NCBI GenBank assembly: GCA_035527535.1 | Contig: DATLAK010000176.1 | Location: forward strand, 1-52,378 | From: Armatimonadota bacterium | GTDB lineage: Bacteria; Armatimonadota; Hebobacteria; GCA-020354555; CP070648 | Length of the DNA: 52,378 bases | Direction: 5' to 3' | Shown here: positions 35,214 to 41,776 of the stretch, piece after piece | How positions within the stretch are numbered: the stretch's first letter is position 1 | How the letters are laid out: every line of letters begins with the position of its first letter | Made by a program: the position numbers and the translations under genes | Notes under the pieces: generated by a model | Database searches by the model: none | Seen by the model: the letters and a program-made list of their open reading frames with translations, nothing else | Told to the model about the DNA's origin: nothing

Positions 35214-35604
35214 CACTCCTCCTCTCGCGACGGGCTTGACTGAGGATGCCGCGGAACAGCTCCAGCGCGTCCTTGGGAGACACGCCGAAGGCTCGAGCGT
35301 CGTGCGCCACCTTCTCCAACTGCTCGGCGATGATGCGCCTGCGCTCCGAGTCGGCGGTCGCTTCCGCCGTCGCAGAGATGAAAGTGCCCTGGCCGCGGCG
35401 GGTCTCGAGCAAGCCGTCCCGTTCCAGGTCGCGGTACACCCGCGCGACGGTGTTCGGGTTCACGAGCAACTGGGCGGCGAGGTCGCGCACCGACGGCAAC
35501 TGGTCACCGGGAGCAAGCTGCCCGGCGGCGACCCCGCGGCGGATCTGGTCTATGATCTGCCGGTAGATGGGCAGGGCTGATTTCGGGTTGATCGGGTTAA
35601 GCAT
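35200..35604 (-). CDS. GntR-family repressor, YtrA subfamily
   Basis: The 134-residue regulator has an N-terminal winged helix (about 10-75: PIYRQIIDQIRRGVAAGQLAPGDQLPSVRDLAAQLLVNPNTVARVYRDLERDG in pieces, ending LLETRRGQGTF) and only a short helical C-terminal part, which defines the YtrA type. These proteins normally repress their own ABC-transporter operon. The ATG at 35604 has no Shine-Dalgarno, and a likely -10 lies only about 22 bases ahead, so the mRNA leader is very short. A perfect inverted repeat overlaps that promoter. The gene overlaps the ATPase gene. Confidence 0.92.
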   Translation of the reverse strand: MLNPINPKSALPIYRQIIDQIRRGVAAGQLAPGDQLPSVRDLAAQLLVNPNTVARVYRDLERDGLLETRRGQGTFISATAEATADSERRRIIAEQLEKVAHDARAFGVSPKDALELFRGILSQARRERRSDERK

Positions 35605-35621
35605 GGTTGTTTGTACGGCCT

Positions 35622-35643
35622 GTGTACTATAAGACTAGTACAC
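35622..35643 (-). promoter_or_regulatory. GntR/YtrA operator overlapping the operon promoter
   Basis: GTGTACTA and TAGTACAC form a perfect eight-base inverted repeat with a six-base spacer. The arms resemble operators of YtrA-type regulators. On the minus strand the likely -10 TATAGT (complement of 35626-35631) lies inside it, 18 bases from the gntR start, so bound protein would block transcription. No convincing -35 is visible. Confidence 0.7.
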
Positions 35644-35844
35644 TATCACAATATCCCTCTCTTGGCAAGAGGGAATTTTGGCGGACCGGGCGGGACCAGT
35701 AAGGCCGCAAGGGAACGGAACATGATGCCGTAAGGGCGGGCAGGATGACGCCGCCGGGCGAGGAAACTGCATCCCTGGAGCGGCCACGGGCGCCGAGACT
35801 TCGCGGTAGCAGGATCGCGCCCGGGAAACGCCGAAAACGCCGAT

Positions 35845-36864
35845 ATGCACGGGCGGTTCGCACATGCGGTGCTGAGACGGGCGGTGCTGCTTGCGGCCGC
35901 GGCCTTGGGCGCGGCGGCGATGGCGGCATTGGCCAGCATGCTTTGGCCGTTGCAGGTGCAGCTCGGTTCGGGGGGCAGAATCGCGGACATGGCCTGGGCG
36001 GGTCTGTGGCTGTGGTGCGCGGGGGCCGCTCCCGGTCTGGTTGCTGGTGCGATGTGGGCAGTCGGAGGCGGCAAGGTACCCCGAGCTAGGCTCGTGCTCA
36101 CAGCGCTGGGGATGGTGTTCGGTCTCGCTGCCCTGGTGTGGATTCTTGGGCCGACTCTGTTCCGGAACCCATACCTGAACGAGGTAACCCGGCGGCTCAG
36201 GTTTGGTTGGATTCCTTATTTCTCCACCGTGATCATTTTCAACGCTTGGTTCGCGTGGATCGGCATGCTGGTTGGGCGGCGGCTCGGCTGGCGCGTTGCC
36301 CCGACGCGCATCGCGATTGTCGGTCTCGCGCTCGCTGTTCTTCTGGGCGGATTCCGGGTTTGCCGCGAGCGGCTGCTGCCGGGCTACGGGGTATATCGCC
36401 TGCTGTACCGGTACGCAACGGCGCGCAATCATCGCGACCATTCGCAGGCGCTGACTTGCTTCACGCCGGATTACCTGCGCCGCGAGCTTGGCGCGCCGCC
36501 CTACGCTGAGAAATACCGTCGCGCCTGCCGAATCGAGCAGGCAAGCTTGGGGGCCGACGATCGCGTCGTGTTTTGTTTCCACGACGGGCGGCCGGTGCGA
36601 AGCCGTTCCGTGCACGGCGGTAGCCGGCGCACTCGAATCGCATATCATTACAAGACCCACAGCCAGCTGAGTGGTTTCCGTTGGAGCTGGGACATGACCG
36701 TACGGCCCGCGGGTTTGAGGTGGTGCATCGTTGACCTGCAGCCGACCGCGGAATCTCAGATGGGCTTCCAGGCCTTCAAGCTCGCCCAAGGCCCCGCCGG
36801 GACGGTACGGATTCTCAGTGCGCCGGAGGCACGGGCGAAAGCCGACGAGCCCAGGCAGCGGTAG
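35845..36864 (+). CDS. Membrane protein of unknown function with soluble C-terminal domain
   Basis: A 339-residue protein with four hydrophobic segments in the first ~175 residues (AVLLAAAALGAAAMAALASML, WAGLWLWCAGAAPGLVAGAMWA, LVLTALGMVFGLAALVWIL, IIFNAWFAWIGMLVG) and probably a fifth (IAIVGLALAVLLGGF). A soluble C-terminal half follows (about 185-339), with YRLLYRYATARNHRDHSQALTCF-like sequence in its first part, similar in style to NTF2-like stress or lumazine-binding folds but not assignable. No Shine-Dalgarno precedes the ATG at 35845, so the start is uncertain. It diverges from the GntR operon. Confidence 0.6.
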   Translation: MHGRFAHAVLRRAVLLAAAALGAAAMAALASMLWPLQVQLGSGGRIADMAWAGLWLWCAGAAPGLVAGAMWAVGGGKVPRARLVLTALGMVFGLAALVWILGPTLFRNPYLNEVTRRLRFGWIPYFSTVIIFNAWFAWIGMLVGRRLGWRVAPTRIAIVGLALAVLLGGFRVCRERLLPGYGVYRLLYRYATARNHRDHSQALTCFTPDYLRRELGAPPYAEKYRRACRIEQASLGADDRVVFCFHDGRPVRSRSVHGGSRRTRIAYHYKTHSQLSGFRWSWDMTVRPAGLRWCIVDLQPTAESQMGFQAFKLAQGPAGTVRILSAPEARAKADEPRQR

Positions 36865-37185
36865 AGCCGGGCCGGACGGCGGGCACAGGCCCCGATAGAT
36901 CGGGATTCGGAAACCTGCCCGCCCTACGTTAGCCAGCCGCCACCTCCTGGCACTTACGCACGATGTAGCCGGTGAAGGCGCGGCGCAGCCAGGCGAGGCG
37001 GCCTTCGGCAACGGCCGATTGGATGCGGTCGCGCATTGCGTCCATGCCGGGGACGAATCTGCCCAGGGACGCAGTGTCTCGTTTCCGCGGAGCCGCGATT
37101 TCCCGCTTGTGGCGCTTTCCACACAGAATCGCGCGTCACCCCGATGACGCCGAGTCGCGCCATGTGGAAACACCTTGACGGTGCG
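36865..37185. other. Intergenic stretch of about 320 bases with a nested hairpin and a possible gene fragment
   Basis: A nested hairpin occupies 36878-36923. On the minus strand, an open frame from about 37134 to a stop at 36929-36931 reads plausibly as protein at its end (MRDRIQSAVAEGRLAWLRRA, then FTGYIVRKCQEVAAG), but has no good start or Shine-Dalgarno and is not recognised. It may be a gene remnant. The kinase start may also lie within this stretch. Confidence 0.35.
36878..36923. repeat. Nested palindrome after the membrane-protein gene
   Basis: Outer arms GGCGGGCA and TGCCCGCC enclose CCCGAT-AG-ATCGGG (36891-36904). It ends in CCGCCCTAC, partly like the right arm of the GTAGGGGC family. 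It could act as a bidirectional terminator, but there is no T-run. Confidence 0.5.
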
Positions 37186-38001
37186 ATGACAGCCCACAAC
37201 TCCTGGCGGATGGCGCCGGCGGCGTCGGCCGCGGCGCGGGCCTCCGCGAGCCGACCGCGGAGCGACGACGAGGCGAGCGCAAATGGCGATCGCAGCGCGC
37301 GAATCCAGTCGGAGAAGCTGGCGGCGGTCGGCTTGCTCGCCGCGGGGGCGATGCACGAGATCAACAACCCCGTCACCGCCATCGTCGCCTACGCGCAGCT
37401 GCTGCTCAAGAGCGACCTCGGCGAGCGCCAACGCGCCGACGTCGAGCGCATCGCCACCGAGGCGCTGCGCGCGTCGCGGATCGTGCAGAACCTGCTCAGC
37501 TTCTCCCGCCCCATGCGCCCGCAGAAGGCGCCGCTGGACTTAAACGACGCGGTGGGGGGCGCGCTCGACCGCCGCAGCCGCCAGCTCGCCGCCGACCATA
37601 TCGCGGTGCATACTCACCTGTGTTCGGGTCTGCTCCTGGTCGAGGCCGATCGCTACCAGCTCGAGCAAGTCTTCATCAACATCATCAACAACGCGCGCGA
37701 CGCTATGCTGCTGCAGCCTGATGACCGCCGGCTGACCGTGTCCACCACGGCGGGTGATGGCCGCGTGCGCGCGACTTTCGATGACTCCGGGCCAGGCATT
37801 GTGCCAGCCGACCTCGACCGCATCTTCGATCCCTTCTTCACCACCAAGGAGGAAGGCCGCGGCACCGGGCTCGGGCTCGCCGTCTGCTACGGCATACTCA
37901 AGGAGCACAGGGGGTGCATCAGCGCCCACAACCTGCCCGCGGGCGGAGCGCGCTTCGTGGTCGAGCTCCCGCGTGCAACGGAGGACGAGCATGGCGGCTA
38001 G
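37186..38001 (+). CDS. Soluble histidine kinase
   Basis: With the start taken at ATG 37186 the protein has 271 residues. The HisKA domain carries phospho-acceptor His57 in GAMHEINNP. The HATPase_c domain has the N-box FINIINNARDAM (about 163-174), G1 DSGPGI (200-205), F-box DPFFTTK and G2 GTGLGLAV (226-233). No transmembrane segment or PAS/GAF sensor is seen, so the signal must arrive through a partner or via the short, Ala-rich N-terminus. The start is uncertain: in-frame ATGs at 37036, 37144, 37162 and 37186 all lack a Shine-Dalgarno. The 3' end overlaps the response-regulator gene by 11 bases, so the pair should work together. Confidence 0.85.
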   Translation: MTAHNSWRMAPAASAAARASASRPRSDDEASANGDRSARIQSEKLAAVGLLAAGAMHEINNPVTAIVAYAQLLLKSDLGERQRADVERIATEALRASRIVQNLLSFSRPMRPQKAPLDLNDAVGGALDRRSRQLAADHIAVHTHLCSGLLLVEADRYQLEQVFINIINNARDAMLLQPDDRRLTVSTTAGDGRVRATFDDSGPGIVPADLDRIFDPFFTTKEEGRGTGLGLAVCYGILKEHRGCISAHNLPAGGARFVVELPRATEDEHGG

Positions 38002-39133
38002 CCTTGCCCCCCAGGCGGCGGAGCGCGAACCCGTGCTCGTGGTTGACGACGAGGCCTCCATCTGCGACGTGCTCGGACGCACGCTGGAGGCGATGGGCCA
38101 TCCTTCGCGCACTTCCACCAACGCGCAGGAGGCGCTCGCCGCGCTTGCCGGCGGCGACTTCGCGTTGGTGCTGAGCGACATTCGCATGCCGGGCATGGAC
38201 GGCGTCGAGCTGCTGCGCCGGATCGTCGCCCGCATGCCCAACACCGCGGTGATGATGGTGACCGCGGTCTTGGACGTCAACACCGCAGTTACCGCGATGC
38301 GGCTGGGCGCCTGTGACTACGTGGTCAAGCCCTTCGACCTCGACAACGTCGCCCAGCGGGTGGAGCAGGCGCTGGTGCGGCGCCGCCGGCTGATGGACGA
38401 GGAGCGGCGCCACGCGCAACTGGAGCGCGAGGTCGTCGAGCGCACAGCGCAGGCGCGGCGCATGTTCCAGGGGGCGCTGCACTCGCTCGCCGCGGCATTG
38501 GACGCGCGCGATGGCGACACCCACGGCCACTCGCAGCGCGTCACCGCCCTCGCCGTCGCCCTCGCCCGACAACTACGGCTGGACGACCGGCTGGTCGAGC
38601 ACACGCGTCTAGCCGGCATGCTGCACGACATCGGCAAGATCGGCATCCGCGAGTCGGTGCTCAACAAGCCCACGGCCTTGAGCGATGACGAATACGCGCA
38701 CATCAAGACCCATCCCGTGATCTCGCAGAACATCCTTGAGCCTATCCTCTGGGAGCCGCAGGTGGTGCGCCTCATTCGCTCACACCACGAGCGCTATGAC
38801 GGTGCCGGCTATCCGGACGGCCTCGCCGGCGAGGACATCCCGCTGGGGGCGCGTGTCCTGGCCGTCGCCGATGCCTTTGACGCCATGACCAGCGAGCGAC
38901 CCTACCGCTCACCCATGACTCCCGAACGCGCCCGGGAGGTGCTGCGTGAGGGACGCGGCAGCCAGTGGGATCCGGCGGTGGTTGACGCCCTGGAGCAGTT
39001 GGCGCCTGAGGCATGGCGGAGTTGCACGGAGGGCGACGCGGGCGCGGACCATTTCGATAACCTCCCCGCCTACGGCGCCAGCGAAGAAGAGACGGCCGCC
39101 GTCCCTTCGATGCGCACGTCATCCGGCGCCTGA
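37991..39133 (+). CDS. Response regulator with HD-GYP domain (cyclic-di-GMP phosphodiesterase)
   Basis: The 380-residue protein has a receiver domain (about 14-125) with acidic Asp19-Asp20, phospho-acceptor Asp63 in LSDIRMPGMDG, Thr91 and Lys113 (VKPFD). A coiled linker follows, then an HD-GYP domain (about 155-335) with His212-Asp213 in MLHDIGKIGI and the HHERYDGAGYP signature at 265-275. All catalytic-motif residues are intact, so it should hydrolyse cyclic-di-GMP when phosphorylated by the adjoining kinase. The ATG at 37991 has GGAGG six bases ahead, inside the kinase gene. The receiver-HD-GYP (RpfG-like) layout is common. Confidence 0.93.
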   Translation: MAASLAPQAAEREPVLVVDDEASICDVLGRTLEAMGHPSRTSTNAQEALAALAGGDFALVLSDIRMPGMDGVELLRRIVARMPNTAVMMVTAVLDVNTAVTAMRLGACDYVVKPFDLDNVAQRVEQALVRRRRLMDEERRHAQLEREVVERTAQARRMFQGALHSLAAALDARDGDTHGHSQRVTALAVALARQLRLDDRLVEHTRLAGMLHDIGKIGIRESVLNKPTALSDDEYAHIKTHPVISQNILEPILWEPQVVRLIRSHHERYDGAGYPDGLAGEDIPLGARVLAVADAFDAMTSERPYRSPMTPERAREVLREGRGSQWDPAVVDALEQLAPEAWRSCTEGDAGADHFDNLPAYGASEEETAAVPSMRTSSGA

Positions 39134-39224
39134 GCCACAGCGCGGGAGAAGCCGGCAATCCGTGCGCAAGCGCGTTTCTCGCTGCTGATAGCTGGGAATA
39201 ACTCTCGCGCGGAGGCGCAGCAGG

Positions 39225-39292
39225 TGTAGGGGCGCGGCGCTCCAGAGTTGTCCGCCTCCGGCGCGGGTAAGTAAACATGCCGTGCCCCTACA
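39225..39292. repeat. Interrupted GTAGGGGC-family element
   Basis: Left arm TGTAGGGGCGCGGCG starts at 39225 and right arm CATGCCGTGCCCCTACA ends at 39292, with about 35 unrelated bases between. The outermost nine bases are perfectly complementary. It looks like a longer, bipartite version of the compact palindromes. It lies between the HD-GYP gene and convergent hypE. Confidence 0.6.
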
Positions 39293-39359
39293 TCATCATG
39301 CGGAGGCCGTCTCTCTCCTCTCCTTCCAGGTCCGCGCGATGCTCTCCCGCTTGCGCGTG

Positions 39360-40370
39360 TCAGCAGATGCGCGGCATGGGTTCGCCCACCGGCAGGTCAA
39401 TGATGCGCGTCGGGCCGACTGCCGTCTTGAGCTGCACCCGTCCCGCCGGGCCCTCGAGCACGCGCCCGATCACCGTCGCCCCGGCCCCGTAGGGCGCCTC
39501 CCGCATCGCCGCCAGCGCGCGCTCCGCCTCCGGCGCGGGCAGGATCACCAGCATCTTCCCTTCGTTTGCCACCTGCAGCGCATCGAGGCCCAGCAGCTCG
39601 CACGCCGTCCGCACCGCCGGCGCCACCGGCAGGCGCTCCTCGTCCAGCTCGATGCACACCTGCGACTGCTCCGCGATCTCGTTGAGCGCCGCCGCGACCC
39701 CGCCGCGCGTGGGGTCGCGCAGGCAGTGCAGGTCGCAGCCCACCTCAACCAGCGCCCCCACCAGGCGGTTGAGCGGCGCGCAGTCGCTGCCGAGGTCGAG
39801 CTCCAGGTCTATGCCCTCGCGCGCGCACATGATCGCCATGCCGTGCTCGCCGAGACCGCCGTTGATGAGAATAACGTCTCCGGGACGGGCGGCAGACGCC
39901 GAGACCTCGACGTTGGGCGGCACCACGCCGAGGCCGGTGGTGGTGATGAAGATGCGGTCCGCCGCGCCCCTGGGCACGACCTTGGTATCGCCGGTGATGA
40001 CCGATACGCCGGCTTCATCCGCCACCGCCCGCAGCGACGCCACCACCCGCCGCAGCAGCGACTGCTCCACCCCCTCCTCGAGGATGAAGGCGGCAGCCAG
40101 CGCCGCCGGCCCTGCGCCTGACGCCGCCAGATCGTTGATCGTGCCGCAGGCCGCCAGCTTGCCGATGTCGCCGCCGGGGAAGATGATCGGGGTCACGACG
40201 AAGCTGTCGGTAGTCAATGCCAGGCGCTGACCGGCGACCTGGATCACCCCGCTGTCCTCGCGCCGGCGCAGGATCGGGTTGTCCAAGCCCGCCACGAAGA
40301 CGTGCTCGATCAGCTCGGCCATGAGCTGGCCGCCCGCGCCGTGGCTGAGGAGGATGACGTCGTCATTCAT
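39360..40370 (-). CDS. hypE: Hydrogenase maturation protein HypE
   Basis: The 336-residue protein dehydrates the thiocarbamate on its own C-terminal cysteine to the cyanide ligand later moved to hydrogenase iron. It starts MNDDVILLSHGAGGQLM, has the ATP-site blocks LTTDSFVVTPIIFPGGDIGKLA and GDTKVVPRG, and ends exactly with PRIC (Cys336), the required terminal cysteine. The ATG at 40370 overlaps the hypD stop by four bases (ATGA), showing translational coupling. A longer open frame upstream is only an overlap with hypD. It is the last gene of the hydrogenase/hyp set. Confidence 0.97.
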   Translation of the reverse strand: MNDDVILLSHGAGGQLMAELIEHVFVAGLDNPILRRREDSGVIQVAGQRLALTTDSFVVTPIIFPGGDIGKLAACGTINDLAASGAGPAALAAAFILEEGVEQSLLRRVVASLRAVADEAGVSVITGDTKVVPRGAADRIFITTTGLGVVPPNVEVSASAARPGDVILINGGLGEHGMAIMCAREGIDLELDLGSDCAPLNRLVGALVEVGCDLHCLRDPTRGGVAAALNEIAEQSQVCIELDEERLPVAPAVRTACELLGLDALQVANEGKMLVILPAPEAERALAAMREAPYGAGATVIGRVLEGPAGRVQLKTAVGPTRIIDLPVGEPMPRIC

Positions 40371-41488
40371 GTCGGACTCCCGCTGCGGCGGTAGCGGTAG
40401 TGTGCGGCGCACGCGCCCTCGCTCGACACCATGCACGCGCCGACGGGACTGCGCGGCGTGCACTGCCCCCCGAACAGTGCGCACTCCGCGGGCAGGATCA
40501 CGCCCCGCAGCACCTCCCCGCAGCGGCACCCGGCGGGCTCGACCGCCGGCGCGGGGGTGACCTGGAACCGCTGGCGCGCATCGAACTCGGCGTACGCGGC
40601 GCTGAACGCCAGCCCGCTCCGCGGCACCTCCCCCAGCCCCCGCCACCGCGCATCCGCCACCGCGAACACCTCCTCCACCACCGCCCGCGCTCGCGGGTTG
40701 CCCGCGGGCGCCACTACGCGCCCGTATTCGATCTCGACCGCGGCGCGCCCCTCCGCGATCTGCACCAGCAACATGCGCACCGCCGCCAGCACGTCCACCG
40801 GCTCGAACCCCGCGATCACGCACGGCACCCCATGCTCGCGCGCCACGAACTCGTAGGGGCGGCTGCCGATGATGACGCTGACGTGACCGGGGCAGATGAA
40901 GCCATTCACCGCCGCACCTGCCCCCGGCGCAGCCGCAGCATCGGGCGCCTCCACCAGCGCCCGCAGCGCGGGTGGAATCAGCTTGTGCGCGCAGTACACG
41001 CGGTAGTTCGTCAGCTCCTTGGCGCGCGCCTCCAGCACCGACATGGCGACCGCCGGGGCGGTGGTCTCGAAGCCGACGCCAAAGAAGATGACCTGCCGCT
41101 CGGGGTTGCGCCGCGCCAGTTCCACCGCGTCGGCGGGCGAATAGACGACGCGCACGTCCGCGCCCTGCGCGCGCTCCCGCTCCAGGGTCGAACGGCTCCC
41201 CGGCACGCGCATCATATCGCCGAAGGTGGCGGCCACCACCCCCGGCAGCCGTGCCGCCTCCAAGAACCAGTCCAGGTCCCCCTGCGCGGTCACACACACC
41301 GGGCACCCCGGCCCCGCCACCAGTTCGGCGCGCGCCGCCACCAGCTCGCGCAGGCCGTAGCGGGCGATCGCCATGGTGTGGGTGCCGCAGACCTCCATCA
41401 GCCGCGCCCGCGGCGCCGGGATGCGGTTGATGGCCGCGGCCAGCGCGGTCACCGCCCGCGGGTCGCGGAACTCGTCAACGTGCCTCAT
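40367..41488 (-). CDS. hypD: Hydrogenase maturation protein HypD
   Basis: A 373-residue [4Fe-4S] scaffold protein on which, with HypC, the Fe(CN)2CO unit is assembled. Conserved cysteine motifs are MEVCGTHTMAI, GPGCPVCVT, GFICPGHVSVI and the C-terminal CRCGEVLRG with later Cys residues for the cluster (PAECALFGGQC). The start MRHVDEFRDP aligns with other HypD proteins; an ATG one codon upstream is also possible. It overlaps hypC by 14 bases and hypE by four. Length is typical. Confidence 0.97.
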   Translation of the reverse strand: MRHVDEFRDPRAVTALAAAINRIPAPRARLMEVCGTHTMAIARYGLRELVAARAELVAGPGCPVCVTAQGDLDWFLEAARLPGVVAATFGDMMRVPGSRSTLERERAQGADVRVVYSPADAVELARRNPERQVIFFGVGFETTAPAVAMSVLEARAKELTNYRVYCAHKLIPPALRALVEAPDAAAAPGAGAAVNGFICPGHVSVIIGSRPYEFVAREHGVPCVIAGFEPVDVLAAVRMLLVQIAEGRAAVEIEYGRVVAPAGNPRARAVVEEVFAVADARWRGLGEVPRSGLAFSAAYAEFDARQRFQVTPAPAVEPAGCRCGEVLRGVILPAECALFGGQCTPRSPVGACMVSSEGACAAHYRYRRSGSPT

Positions 41489-41723
41489 CATCGGCCCCCG
41501 GGGGAGCGGCGGGTTCCGCCAGATTCCGCACCAGTTCCAGGGTGCGCAGCGCCTCTTCTTCGTCCACGCGCGCGATGGCGTAGCCGGCGTGAACGAGGAC
41601 GTAATCGCCCGTCTTGACCTCGTCGAGCAGCCCGACGTTGACCGCCCGTCGCGCCCCCTCCTGTTCCGCAATGGCGCGGCCGCCCTCCATCGAGACCACC
41701 TTCATCGGGATGGCCAGGCACAT
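41475..41723 (-). CDS. hypC: Hydrogenase maturation chaperone HypC
   Basis: The 82-residue chaperone begins MCLAIPMKV; Cys2 binds the iron unit and the hydrogenase large subunit after removal of the Met. The GDYVLVHAGYAIARVDEEEA segment is the family's second hallmark. The gene sits between hypF and hypD, overlapping hypD. AGGTGAG is about eight bases before the ATG. Confidence 0.96.
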   Translation of the reverse strand: MCLAIPMKVVSMEGGRAIAEQEGARRAVNVGLLDEVKTGDYVLVHAGYAIARVDEEEALRTLELVRNLAEPAAPPGADDEAR

Positions 41724-41752
41724 AGTCCGCGTCTCACCTTTCTGCAGAAATG

Positions 41753-41772
41753 GGGACAGGCACCATAATCCG
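41753..41772. repeat. Palindrome between hypF and hypC
   Basis: CCATAATC-CGGA-GATTATGG is a perfect eight-pair stem in the 53-base gap between hypC and hypF. It is preceded by TGGGGACAGGCACC, a sequence familiar from dispersed REP-type elements. No T-run follows on either strand. Confidence 0.55.
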
Positions 41773-41776
41773 GAGA

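Noticed and set aside
36954-37382. Minus-strand frame of 142 codons opposite the kinase N-terminus
   Set aside because: It has a coiled-coil-like stretch, but the kinase frame is fixed by HisKA homology from residue 40 on; no Shine-Dalgarno precedes the minus frame.
35635-37431. Minus-strand open frame of 598 codons
   Set aside because: Low-complexity translation, overlapping the membrane protein and kinase genes on the other strand.
40371-41306. Upstream half of a 648-codon frame ending in hypE
   Set aside because: This half is an out-of-frame reading of hypD; HypE starts at MNDDVILLSHG.
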